The translations under genes and the position numbers were made by a program. Of a stretch of 64,000 nucleotides of DNA, positions 41,482 to 49,736 are shown piece after piece. The DNA lies in assembly GCA_052148435.1 (NCBI GenBank), contig JBKQIF010000097.1, positions 37,071-101,070 on the forward strand, read 5' to 3'. The notes under the pieces were generated by a model. It searched no databases and was not told the origin of the DNA. It worked only from the letters and a program-made list of their open reading frames with translations. Source of the stretch: JBEKYD01 sp052148435. GTDB lineage: Bacteria; Acidobacteriota; Terriglobia; Bryobacterales; Bryobacteraceae. The first letter of the stretch is position 1. Each line of letters starts with the position of its first letter.

Positions 41482-42975
41482 ATGACAACATCACAGACCA
41501 CGGTTTGGTCAACCCGGACAGCGGCCGCGGCGCGGCGATGGACTCTTCGCCCGGTGATTCCGTGCCTTTTACCGGCCCTTTGGATGATGTCGATTCCAGG
41601 ATTGGCATCCGCCCAACCTGCCGCGGATCAAAGCAGCGCCGCCGGCCAGTCGCAAGATGCGCCGAGCCGGCAGGCACCCGGGGCCATCCATGGCGCAGTG
41701 ACTGACACCTCCGGATCGGCGGTAGTGGCCGCGGTTGTCACATTGGAGACTGGCGCCTCCACTGGCCAGCGTACAACGATTACAGACGAAGCCGGATCTT
41801 TCCACTTTTCCGCCGTGCAGCCGGGAACTTGCACGATTACGATCAGCGCGGGTGGGTTCGCGGTTTGGAAGGCGGCGAGCGTGGTGGTGGTTTCGGGCGA
41901 GAATCAACCCTTGCCGCCCGCCGTACTACAGGTGGCTCCTGCGTCCAGCAAGATGGATGTCGGTCTTTCACAGCACGAGCTGGCAATGGCGCAACTGAAG
42001 GCCGAGGAACAGCAGCGTGTGTTAGGCATTTTTCCGCACTTCTTCGTCAGCTATGAACCGAATCCGGCTCCACTCACTGCCGCGCAGAAATTTCATCTCG
42101 GCTGGAAGACCATCATCGATCCGGTTCGACTGATAGGTACCGGGATCGCCGCTGGAATTCAACAGGAGCGGAACACCTACCGCGAGTTCGGCCAGGGAAC
42201 GGAAGGGTATGCGAAGCGTTTCGGAGCCCAGTACGCCGACAGAGTGACTGGTACCATAATTGGCCATGTGGTAACGCAGTCGATCTTTCACCAGGACCCT
42301 CGCTACTTCTACAAGGGCACCGGCAGCTTCCGCTCGCGAGCGCTCTATGCCATCGCCACGGCATTCGTTTGCAAGGGCGATAACGGGCACTGGCAGCCCG
42401 ACTATTCCGATGTTGTGGGTGGTCTGGCGTCCGGCGAGATCTCGACGCTGTACTATCCGGCCAGTTCGCGAACCGAGCTGCGGCTTTTTCATAACGTCCT
42501 GGAGGGTTTCGGCGGCAGGGCGGCAGCCCATTTGGTGGATGAGTTCGTGCTTCGCAAGATAACGACACATGTGCCAAAAACGGCGGTGGCGGCGTCTCAG
42601 GCGATTCTGCACGAAGGAACGCCGCTATCGCTGATTTCGGTGGAAGACTTGAGTTCGAAGACGGCGGGAAACGCGGGGCCGATCGACTTTGTACTTGCCA
42701 GTGATATTCAGGTGGGCGGCGTGGTCGTAGCCAAAGCCGGCTCAAAAGCGTTGGGACAGGCAAGTTACGCCAGCGGGCCGGGCGGCGATGGCGGGGCGAT
42801 GCACGTGGGCCTCGAGCGCGTGCGCCTCAAGGTGGGCAACGCGGACGTTCCGCTCAGAAGCAACCAGGTACGAGGGGCCGGCGGTGCCTTGGAGTATCAT
42901 CGGCTGGAAAACTCCGGCAGGATAGCCATCGTGCTGTACGTGGCGGCGAATGTCGCGCTCCCGCCGGCACAGTGA
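41482..42975 (+). CDS. Carboxypeptidase-regulatory-like domain envelope protein
   Basis: A 497-residue protein with an N-terminal signal region (PVIPCLLPALWMMSIPGLAS) and a CarboxypepD_reg-like domain (AIHGAVTDTSGSAVVAAVVT to TCTITISAGGF). The larger C-terminal half (QSIFHQDPRYFYKGTGSFRS, HNVLEGFGGRAAAHLVDEF) is a type common in Acidobacteria but without known function. No TonB-dependent barrel was found. ATG 41482 was preferred to ATG 41467 because a -10 covers the latter; GAGGGCGG lies just before it. Confidence 0.75.
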   Translation: MTTSQTTVWSTRTAAAARRWTLRPVIPCLLPALWMMSIPGLASAQPAADQSSAAGQSQDAPSRQAPGAIHGAVTDTSGSAVVAAVVTLETGASTGQRTTITDEAGSFHFSAVQPGTCTITISAGGFAVWKAASVVVVSGENQPLPPAVLQVAPASSKMDVGLSQHELAMAQLKAEEQQRVLGIFPHFFVSYEPNPAPLTAAQKFHLGWKTIIDPVRLIGTGIAAGIQQERNTYREFGQGTEGYAKRFGAQYADRVTGTIIGHVVTQSIFHQDPRYFYKGTGSFRSRALYAIATAFVCKGDNGHWQPDYSDVVGGLASGEISTLYYPASSRTELRLFHNVLEGFGGRAAAHLVDEFVLRKITTHVPKTAVAASQAILHEGTPLSLISVEDLSSKTAGNAGPIDFVLASDIQVGGVVVAKAGSKALGQASYASGPGGDGGAMHVGLERVRLKVGNADVPLRSNQVRGAGGALEYHRLENSGRIAIVLYVAANVALPPAQ

Positions 42976-43358
42976 GCCAGGTTCGACCTCTACAAGGACG
43001 TACTGACAAGAAGCGATCCGGCGGTTTGTGCATCTTTGTGCATGATCGCAGGCCCATTCGGGGCTGGGGCCGGCGCACCCGCAAGTCCATAACTGATTGC
43101 GGCTCTTATATTTGGCCAAAATAACGACTTCTTTCGTAATCCCAGGTCGAAGGAACCGCCGCCAGGCTCCCGCCTCTCCATTGTGCAATTTTGTGCAGCC
43201 CAAGCCTGGCTGGCTCGTATGCCTCCTTCGCCCGCGCGCACGGTACGCTCCAAGGTGGTAGAATCGCCAGAGCGCATCCCCCGCCCCGTTGCCGGCGGCC
43301 GGAACCGGTTCCGTCCAGCGGCTCCCGAGCGAATATGAGTACTGAAGGAGAACTTCTC
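42976..43358. other. Intergenic stretch with an extended -10
   Basis: No gene was recognised. TGGTAGAAT at 43256-43264 is an extended -10 (five of six in the hexamer) about 95 bases before the next ATG. Repeated GTGCATCTTTGTGCATG near 43027-43043 is noted. Confidence 0.5.
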
Positions 43359-44621
43359 ATGGATCGACGCAGCTTCTTTCAAGCGACCGGCGCTACGGCC
43401 GCCTTCGCCTCCCTGGCCGGGCCCTTTTCCGCACGCGCCTCCACCGCCAAGGACCGGCCGGCCGAGGAAGTCGCTGCCGATGAGGACTTCTGGGCGGAGG
43501 TCCGCAACGAGTTCACCATCGACCGCACCGTCGTCAACTTCAACAACGGATACGCCAGCCCGGCGCCGCGCAGCGTGCAGGAGGCCATGCGGCGTTACCT
43601 CGACTACACCAACATGGGTCCTTACCACACCATGGTGCAGCAGCTCGACAAGCGCATCGAATCGGCGCGGCGCATGGTGGCGGAAGCCGCGGGCTGCGAC
43701 GCCGAGGAGATCGCCATCACGCGCAACTCCAGCGAATCTCTCGAAATCGCGCAGCTCGGAGTGAGCCTGAAGCCCGGCGACGAGGTGCTCACCACCAACC
43801 AGGACTATCCACGCATGCTGACCACTTACGCGCAGCGCGTGCGGCGCGACGGCATCCGGTTGAACGCCATTTCCTTCCCCGTGCCCGTGACGAGCATGGA
43901 CGATCTCTACCAGCGCATGGAACAGGCGGTGACTCCGCGAACCAGGCTCATCCATTTCTGTCACATCACCAACCGCACCGGGCAGATCTTTCCGGTGCGC
44001 CGGATTTGCGACATGGCGCAGGCGCGGAATATACCGGTGATTGTCGATGGCGCGCACGCCTTCAATCAGTTCCCCTTCAAGATCTCCGACCTCAACTGCG
44101 ATTACTACGGAGTAAGTCTGCATAAGTGGACGTTTGCGCCGATCGGCACGGGATTCCTGTATGTGCGCAAGTCGCGCATCAAGGATACCTGGGCGCTGAT
44201 GGCCTCGGTTCAGGGCAATGACGACAACATCCGGAAGTTCGAGGAAATCGGCACCCACCCGGCGGCTAATTACGACGCCATTTGCGAAGCCATCGCGTTC
44301 AATCAGAATATCGGCATCGAGCGTAAAGCCGCGCGCCTGCGCTACGTGACGGCCCGCTGGGCGAACCGGCTGGGGAGACACCCCAAGGTCAAAATTCTGC
44401 ACAACCCGGCCCCCGGGATGTCGGTCGGAATCGGCATGTTCGGGCTTGCTGGCGCGGATCCGGCCAAGCTGGTGGAAGCGCTGCAGAACAAGTATGCCAT
44501 TTACACCGCCCTGGTGCCGCACGAAGAGTACGTAGGAATCCGCGTGACTCCGAGCGTCTACACGACGCTGGAGGAGGTCGATTACTTCGCGGGCGCGGTG
44601 GAGAAGGAACTCAAGGGGTAG
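43359..44621 (+). CDS. Tat-exported class V aminotransferase fold enzyme (isopenicillin-N-epimerase-like)
   Basis: A 420-residue PLP enzyme with a twin-arginine signal (MDRRSFFQATGATAAFASLA). NFNNGYASPAPRSVQEAM, ITRNSSESLEIAQLG and VDGAHAFNQFPFKI follow the class V fold, and the PLP lysine is in YGVSLHKWTFAPIGTGF. Such exported members are annotated as isopenicillin-N-epimerase-like, without known substrate. ATG 43359 follows AAGGAG at good spacing. A palindromic repeat pair lies directly after the stop. Confidence 0.88.
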   Translation: MDRRSFFQATGATAAFASLAGPFSARASTAKDRPAEEVAADEDFWAEVRNEFTIDRTVVNFNNGYASPAPRSVQEAMRRYLDYTNMGPYHTMVQQLDKRIESARRMVAEAAGCDAEEIAITRNSSESLEIAQLGVSLKPGDEVLTTNQDYPRMLTTYAQRVRRDGIRLNAISFPVPVTSMDDLYQRMEQAVTPRTRLIHFCHITNRTGQIFPVRRICDMAQARNIPVIVDGAHAFNQFPFKISDLNCDYYGVSLHKWTFAPIGTGFLYVRKSRIKDTWALMASVQGNDDNIRKFEEIGTHPAANYDAICEAIAFNQNIGIERKAARLRYVTARWANRLGRHPKVKILHNPAPGMSVGIGMFGLAGADPAKLVEALQNKYAIYTALVPHEEYVGIRVTPSVYTTLEEVDYFAGAVEKELKG

Positions 44622-44680
44622 CACAGGCTTTAGCCTGTGTCCGGAATTTCAACATTTTTCACGGGCTAAAGCCTGTGCCA
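44622..44680. repeat. Palindromic repeat pair CACAGGCTTTAGCCTGTG, copies C
   Basis: Two units, at 44622-44639 and 44660-44677, in inverted orientation, the second followed by CCAC. It is the same family as at 7518 and 35785. Located between the PLP enzyme and ctaB. Confidence 0.85.
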
Positions 44681-44761
44681 CAATGGAAAGGTACCAATCG
44701 CATGAGGGATTCTGGCGGGTTTCTTGTGAGCCCGCGTGTACTGGGGATGCATCTGTAAACT

Positions 44762-45697
44762 ATGGCCGACTCCTCGGAGTGCCGGGAGCGCGAAATCGCG
44801 TCTCCTTCCAGCGCCCACTGGCGCGATTACCTTGAACTTACCAAGCCGCGCATCACCTGGCTGATTCTGATGAGCACGGCCGTAGGATATTTCTACGGTC
44901 TGGGAGGCGCCTCGGCAGGTTGGAGTTTTCTGAGCCGCCTGAACTGGCTCGCCTTGCTCCATACCATGATGGGCACGGCGCTGATTGCCAGCGGCACGGC
45001 GGCGCTCAACCAATGGTTCGAGCGGGAAGCGGATCGCAAGATGCGCCGCACGGCGCAGCGCCCTTTGCCCACCGGCCGGCTGGCATCCGGACCGGCGTTG
45101 CAGTTCGGCATCGCGCTTTCGGTGGGCGGATTCGTGGAACTGTGCTGGGGCGTGAATCTGCTAGCCGGGCTGATCGGGGCCTTCACGCTGGCCAGTTACC
45201 TCTTCTTGTATACGCCGTTGAAACAGCGGACATGGTGGTCGACCGCGGTCGGCGCCGTGCCCGGTGCCATGCCGCCGGTGATCGGCTACGCGGCGGCGGC
45301 CGGCGCACTGACGCGTGAGAGCTGGGTTTTGTTCGCGATTTTGTTTTTGTGGCAGTTTCCGCATTTCTATTCGATCGCGTGGATGTACAAAGACGACTAC
45401 GCCCGCGCCGGAATTCGCATGTTGCCGGTGGTGGAACCGGATGGCCGCTCGACGGCCCGCCAGATCGTGCTTTTCGGCGTGGCGTTGATACCGGCTAGTT
45501 TGCTTCCGGGATTGATGGGGATGGCGGGCCGATTTTACTTGGCGGGAGCATTGCTGCTCGGACTGGGGTACCTGTATTCCGGCGTGCGGGTGGCGCTGGA
45601 ACGCTCGCTGGTGCGCGCGCGCAGTGTGCTGATGGCGTCCGTGGTGTATTTGCCGCTGCTCTATGGCCTGATGCTCCTGGATAGGCCGGGGTTGTGA
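44762..45697 (+). CDS. ctaB: Protoheme IX farnesyltransferase (haem O synthase)
   Basis: A 311-residue UbiA-family membrane enzyme converting haem b to haem O for haem-copper oxidases. YLELTKPRITWLILMSTAVG, the first Asp-rich motif NQWFEREADRKMRRTAQRPL and LWQFPHFYSIAWMYKDDYAR are diagnostic. ATG 44762 is used although a TAAACT just before it would be too close for a promoter. The next gene begins with GTG overlapping its TGA (GTGA). First gene of a haem/copper cluster that lacks oxidase subunits. Confidence 0.95.
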   Translation: MADSSECREREIASPSSAHWRDYLELTKPRITWLILMSTAVGYFYGLGGASAGWSFLSRLNWLALLHTMMGTALIASGTAALNQWFEREADRKMRRTAQRPLPTGRLASGPALQFGIALSVGGFVELCWGVNLLAGLIGAFTLASYLFLYTPLKQRTWWSTAVGAVPGAMPPVIGYAAAAGALTRESWVLFAILFLWQFPHFYSIAWMYKDDYARAGIRMLPVVEPDGRSTARQIVLFGVALIPASLLPGLMGMAGRFYLAGALLLGLGYLYSGVRVALERSLVRARSVLMASVVYLPLLYGLMLLDRPGL

Positions 45698-46602
45698 TCG
45701 AAGTCGAGAACCTGACGCATCGCTATGGCGAACGGTGGGCGCTTCGGAATGTCAGTTTCGAAGTGAAAGCGGGCGAGATCTTCGGCCTGCTGGGACCGAA
45801 TGGCGGGGGCAAGTCCACGCTGTTCCGGATCCTTTGCACCATGATGGTTCCCACCGGGGGCGAGGTTACGCTGGCCGGACACGATGTGGTCCGAGAGGCC
45901 GCCGCGGTGCGGCGCCAGGTGGGAGTGGTCTTTCAAACGCAGAGCCTGGACAAGGCCCTCACGGTGGAAGAGAATTTGCGGGCCCAGGGCCACTTGCACG
46001 GCCTGAGCGGCGCCCTTCTGCGCGAGCGCATGGAGGCGGCCATGGAGCGGTTGGGTCTGCTGGACCGGCGCAAGGACCTGGTGGAGACGCTCTCCGGCGG
46101 CCTGAAGCGGCGCGTCGAAATCGCCAAGGCGCTGCTGCACCGGCCGCGAGTATTGCTGATGGACGAAGCCTCGACCGGCCTCGATCCGGCGGCGCGCCTG
46201 GATGTATCGCGCCACGTGGAGCAATTGCGCGAACAGGATGGCGTGACGATTCTGTTGACCACCCACATTCTGGAAGAAGCCGACCGCTGCGACCGGCTGG
46301 TGCTGCTGCACGAGGGGCGCATGGTGGCCGAAGGCAGCCCCAAACAACTGCGGGCGCGCATCGGCGGCGACGTGGTCGTGCTGGAGGCGGTGGATTCCGC
46401 GGCGCTGGCGGCGGGCATCCAGGAGAAATTCGGCCTGCCGGCTCACGCCCAGAATGGAGCGGTGCGGGTGGAGATCCCCAACGGCCACCGCTTCATCGCC
46501 GAAGTGGTGGAAGCCTTTCCGGGCGCCATCGAATCGGTGGGGCTGCACAAGCCCACCCTCGAAGACGTGTTCGTGAAGGAGACGGGAGCTTCCATTGAAT
46601 AG
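45694..46602 (+). CDS. ABC transporter ATP-binding protein
   Basis: A 302-residue ATPase: Walker A LLGPNGGGKSTLFR (near 34), signature LSGGLKRRVEIAKAL, Walker B RVLLMDEASTGLDP and switch His in TTHILEEADR. Closest in layout to ABC-2-type (drug or Na+-like) exporters. The start is GTG 45694. It is coupled to ctaB upstream and overlaps the permease gene by eight bases, so the ABC pair is part of the same operon; a role in cofactor handling or efflux is inference. Confidence 0.93.
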   Translation: MIEVENLTHRYGERWALRNVSFEVKAGEIFGLLGPNGGGKSTLFRILCTMMVPTGGEVTLAGHDVVREAAAVRRQVGVVFQTQSLDKALTVEENLRAQGHLHGLSGALLRERMEAAMERLGLLDRRKDLVETLSGGLKRRVEIAKALLHRPRVLLMDEASTGLDPAARLDVSRHVEQLREQDGVTILLTTHILEEADRCDRLVLLHEGRMVAEGSPKQLRARIGGDVVVLEAVDSAALAAGIQEKFGLPAHAQNGAVRVEIPNGHRFIAEVVEAFPGAIESVGLHKPTLEDVFVKETGASIE

Positions 46603-47335
46603 CTTCTTCCTGCCGGCAGCCACCTTGTGGCAGCGCGAACTGGTGCGCTTCTGGAGGCAAAAGAGCCGGGTGATGGGCGTGGTGGCGTCGCCGCTGGTCT
46701 TCTGGCTGCTGATCGGTTCGGGCTCGGGCGACCTGGGGCGGTTTTATGCCGGCGCGCTGGTGCTGACGGTGATGTTCTCCGCCATTTTTTCCACCATCAG
46801 CATCATCGAAGACCGCCGCGAGGGCTTTCTGCTTTCCATGCTGGTTTCACCGGCGCCCCGCACGTCGATGGTGCTGGGCAAGATTCTGGGAGCGGCTACG
46901 CTGGCCTGGATCCAGGGCCTGATCTTCCTCTGCTTCGCGCCGCTGGCCGGGGTCAAAATCGACTTTCTGCGGCTCGTTCCGGTGGCGGCCGGCATCTTTC
47001 TGATTGCCTTCACGCTCACCGGCCTGGGCTTCGTGATCGCCTGGAAGATGGAATCGACGGCGGGGTTCCACGCGATTATGAACCTGCTGCTGCTGCCCAT
47101 GTGGCTGGTATCGGGATCGATGTTTCCCATGGCGACCGCGCACGGCTGGGTGCGGGTCATCATGTGGGCGAACCCGCTGACCTATTCCGTCGCGCTGCTC
47201 AACCACACGCTGGGCCTGCCCAACGCTTCGCCCGGAGGGTTGGCGAGCCTGGTGGTGACGGCGCTGATGGGGCTGGCTCTGCTGGTGGTCTCCGGCGCCA
47301 TGGCCGCGCAGAAGAGCACCCATTCGGCGGCATGA
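46595..47335 (+). CDS. ABC-2-type permease
   Basis: A 246-residue membrane protein with six predicted helices, including MGVVASPLVFWLLIGSGSG and MNLLLLPMWLVSGSMFPMAT, and the SIIEDRREGFLLSMLVSPAP coupling region common to ABC-2 permeases. The start is TTG 46595, eight bases inside the end of the ATPase gene. It partners the ATPase; substrate unknown. Confidence 0.9.
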   Translation: MNSFFLPAATLWQRELVRFWRQKSRVMGVVASPLVFWLLIGSGSGDLGRFYAGALVLTVMFSAIFSTISIIEDRREGFLLSMLVSPAPRTSMVLGKILGAATLAWIQGLIFLCFAPLAGVKIDFLRLVPVAAGIFLIAFTLTGLGFVIAWKMESTAGFHAIMNLLLLPMWLVSGSMFPMATAHGWVRVIMWANPLTYSVALLNHTLGLPNASPGGLASLVVTALMGLALLVVSGAMAAQKSTHSAA

Positions 47336-47955
47336 GGTGGCGCATGCTTCAGCTTGCGCAAGACCAGCGCTTACGCCGGCACGGGCAGGCGGAAGCGCCT
47401 GCCCCACGAATCAGCCTGGCGATCTTAGCGCTCGCCTGCCTGCTGCTGGCCGCCTGTCGTGGCGACGCTCCTCTCCCTCTGCTGGGCGCGGTGCCGCATT
47501 TCGCGTTGGTGGATCAGACCGGCGCGGCGTTCGACAGCGCACGCCTAGAAGGGCGCATCTGGGTGGCCGATTTCATGTACACCACCTGCCCCGGCCCCTG
47601 CCCGTTGATGAGCCACCACATGCGCCAGATTGCCGAGGCCAGCGACGTGCTGCTGGTTTCCTTCACGGTGGACCCGGAGCACGATACGCCCGCGGTGCTG
47701 GCGGCTTATGCCAAACACTACCCGGTGCCGCCGGGCCGCTGGTGGTTCCTCACCGGCGCACGCGCCGAACTGAACGACCTGGGCCTGAACGCCTTCCACC
47801 TGAACACGGTGGATGGCAGCCTGGAGCACAGCACGCGGTTTGTGCTGGTAGATGGGCGCATGCGCATCCGGGCTTATTACCCGACGCTGGAAGATCGGTT
47901 CCGTCCGCAACTGGTGTCGGATATCGGTAAGCTGGAGCGAACCAGCCGTGATTGA
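47332..47955 (+). CDS. SCO1/SenC-type copper chaperone lipoprotein
   Basis: A 207-residue thioredoxin-fold protein for copper delivery to the CuA site of oxidases. The copper motif is TTCPGPCP near residue 86 (CxxxC), and the conserved His is in LEHSTRFVLVD. A lipobox (LALACLLLAAC) anchors it. ATG 47332 overlaps the permease stop (ATGA); ATG 47344 is possible. About 25 residues before the hydrophobic core are encoded by a palindromic intergenic-type repeat (47336-47403), which is unusual for a signal peptide. Confidence 0.88.
   Translation: MRWRMLQLAQDQRLRRHGQAEAPAPRISLAILALACLLLAACRGDAPLPLLGAVPHFALVDQTGAAFDSARLEGRIWVADFMYTTCPGPCPLMSHHMRQIAEASDVLLVSFTVDPEHDTPAVLAAYAKHYPVPPGRWWFLTGARAELNDLGLNAFHLNTVDGSLEHSTRFVLVDGRMRIRAYYPTLEDRFRPQLVSDIGKLERTSRD
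47336..47403. repeat. Palindromic repeat inside the SCO1 5' coding region
   Basis: GTGGCGCATGCTTCAGCTTGCG at its left end and a CAGGCGGAAGCGCCTG hairpin at its right end (followed by CCCCAC) match the style of dispersed intergenic repeats, but here it is translated as the start of the lipoprotein. Confidence 0.65.
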
Positions 47956-48358
47956 AAACCTGCCGACCGTGAATGCCGTGCTCAATGCCCTGGCCGCCAT
48001 TCTGCTCGTCTGGGGCTATAGGCTGATTCGCCGCGGGCAAGTCGCCGCGCACCGCAAGGTGATGCTGACGGCTTTCGGTGTGTCATGCGTGTTCCTGGTT
48101 TGTTACCTGGTGTACCACTTCAACGCCGGCATCGTGCGGTTTCAGAAGCCCGGCTGGATTCACGGCGTCTACCTGGCAATTTTGGGCACGCACACGGTTC
48201 TGGCGGCGGTAACGCCGGTGCTGGCCATTGTCACTTTGAGCCGCGGCCTGCGGGCGCGCTACGACAAGCACCGCAAGATCGCCCGCTGGACGCTGCCGAT
48301 CTGGATGTACGTGAGCGTGACCGGCGTGGTGGTATACCTGATGCTGTACCATTTGTAA
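47948..48358 (+). CDS. DUF420 membrane protein
   Basis: A 136-residue protein with four predicted helices: NAVLNALAAILLVWGYRLIR, VSCVFLVCYLVYHF, HTVLAAVTPVLAIVTLSRGL and IWMYVSVTGVVVYLMLYHL. DUF420 genes cluster with haem-copper oxidase biogenesis genes; the histidines HRK, YHF and HTV are conserved. The start is GTG 47948, overlapping the SCO1 stop by eight bases. Confidence 0.85.
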   Translation: MIENLPTVNAVLNALAAILLVWGYRLIRRGQVAAHRKVMLTAFGVSCVFLVCYLVYHFNAGIVRFQKPGWIHGVYLAILGTHTVLAAVTPVLAIVTLSRGLRARYDKHRKIARWTLPIWMYVSVTGVVVYLMLYHL

Positions 48359-48676
48359 GTGATGACGCGACGAACGGTTTTGTTAGTCCCGATTCTGCTG
48401 ATGGCGCTGGCCGGCTGCGGTGCAAAGGCCGCGGAGAAGCGCTACCCCATGGAGGGCGACGTGGTGGCGCTCGACGCGGCGTCGAAGACCGCCACGATCA
48501 AGGCCGGCAAAATCGGCGACTGGATGGAAGCCATGACCATGGAATATCCGGTCAAGCCCGACGCGGAATTTGCAAAGCTGAAAACCGGCGCGCACATCAA
48601 GGCCACCGTGGTGGTGGAAGACGTGAAATACTACGTGACCGAAATCGAGGTTGCCGCGGCGCCCGCGGGGAAATGA
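48359..48676 (+). CDS. CusF-like copper-binding lipoprotein
   Basis: A 105-residue small lipoprotein (lipobox LMALAGCG). The WMEAMTMEYPVKPD segment has the Trp and Met pattern used to bind Cu(I) in CusF-type proteins. GTG 48359 directly follows the DUF420 stop; ATG 48362 is the alternative. In this cluster it is likely to carry or buffer copper for oxidase assembly, together with the SCO1 protein. Confidence 0.8.
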   Translation: MMTRRTVLLVPILLMALAGCGAKAAEKRYPMEGDVVALDAASKTATIKAGKIGDWMEAMTMEYPVKPDAEFAKLKTGAHIKATVVVEDVKYYVTEIEVAAAPAGK

Positions 48677-49596
48677 CCGCCTTTCAGCCGCTCGTCCGCA
48701 ACCCACACATGCAGACGATCGCGGCGCACTACTGGAGACGCCGCGGCCGCGCGGCTGACTCCGAGCGGCGCCTGTATCGAACCGAGCCGGGCGTTCAAGT
48801 CCTAGTGGAAACGGACCGGCCCGATGGCCCGACGCGCGGGCACGTGGTATTGCTCCACGGCCTGGAAGGCTCCGGCCAATCCAGCTACATGCTGGGCCTG
48901 GCGGCGGCGGCGCGCGAGGCCGGCTTTGTCGCCCATCGCTTCAACTTCCGCACCTGCGGCGGCACCGAGCATCTGTGCGATACGCTCTACCATGCGGGGC
49001 TGACCAGCGATTTGCGCTACCTGCTGGGCGAGCTTCCGGAGCCGGCCTTTCTGGTGGGGTTTTCGCTGGGGGGCAACGTGGCGATGAAACTCGCCGGGGA
49101 GTTGGGCGACGAGGGACCCCGATGGATCCGCGGCGTGGCCTCGATCTCCGGGCCGCTCGACCTGGCCGCCAGCGCGCGCCGTATCGGCGAGCCCGACAAC
49201 CGCGTCTACGAGCAGCGGTTCGTGAAAAAGATGCGCGCCCGGCTGCTGGCCACGGGCCGCTATCCGGCAAGCCAGTTCGCCGGCCTCCGCACGCTGCACG
49301 CGCTCGACGACCGGATCACCGCGCCCTCATTCGGTTTCGGCACGGCGGACCGCTATTACCGCACCCAATCCGCGCTCGGATTTATCGATCGCGTGCGCGT
49401 GCCGGTGCTGCTGATTCAAGCTAGGGACGACACCTTCGTGCCGTTCGAGACGTTTGAAAGCGAAGCGGTGCGAAACAACAGGCACATTGAGTTGCTGGCT
49501 ACGCGCCATGGCGGGCACCTGGGATTCCTGGGCCGCCGGCCTCACCGTTTCTGGGCCGAGGACGCGGCGGTGGAGTGGATGGCGGCGGCCCGGTAG
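48673..49596 (+). CDS. YheT/COG0429-type alpha/beta hydrolase
   Basis: A 307-residue hydrolase with FQPLVRNPHMQTIAAHYWRR at the start, HGLEGSGQSSYMLGL, the nucleophile motif VGFSLGGNVAMKLAG, an Asp in IQARDDTFVPFE and the catalytic His in HGGHLGFLG. YheT-like proteins are poorly characterised esterases. ATG 48673 overlaps the preceding stop by four bases, ending the operon begun at ctaB; a functional link to copper handling is not implied. Confidence 0.88.
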   Translation: MTAFQPLVRNPHMQTIAAHYWRRRGRAADSERRLYRTEPGVQVLVETDRPDGPTRGHVVLLHGLEGSGQSSYMLGLAAAAREAGFVAHRFNFRTCGGTEHLCDTLYHAGLTSDLRYLLGELPEPAFLVGFSLGGNVAMKLAGELGDEGPRWIRGVASISGPLDLAASARRIGEPDNRVYEQRFVKKMRARLLATGRYPASQFAGLRTLHALDDRITAPSFGFGTADRYYRTQSALGFIDRVRVPVLLIQARDDTFVPFETFESEAVRNNRHIELLATRHGGHLGFLGRRPHRFWAEDAAVEWMAAAR

Positions 49597-49678
49597 GCGC
49601 AGAGTCTAGAACAATTGGCTTGGCCGGGATGATTGATGCAACCTCGCCGGACAGGCCAAAGGCCTATTCCACAAACAC

Positions 49679-49714
49679 AAACGCCGCGGACGGCCGGAGC
49701 GGCCCGCGGCGTTT
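49679..49714 (-). terminator. Hairpin terminator after rplQ
   Basis: A ten-base stem AAACGCCGCG (49679-49688) pairs with CGCGGCGTTT (49705-49714). Read on the minus strand it is followed by GTGTTTGTGG. It marks the end of the long ribosomal operon and could also act on the convergent hydrolase transcript. Confidence 0.7.
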
Positions 49715-49736
49715 GGCAATTGCTCTATCCTGTGGG

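Noticed and set aside
44756..44761. TAAACT as the ctaB promoter -10
   Set aside because: It touches the ATG at 44762, so a transcript from it would begin after the start codon; no alternative start codon is available.
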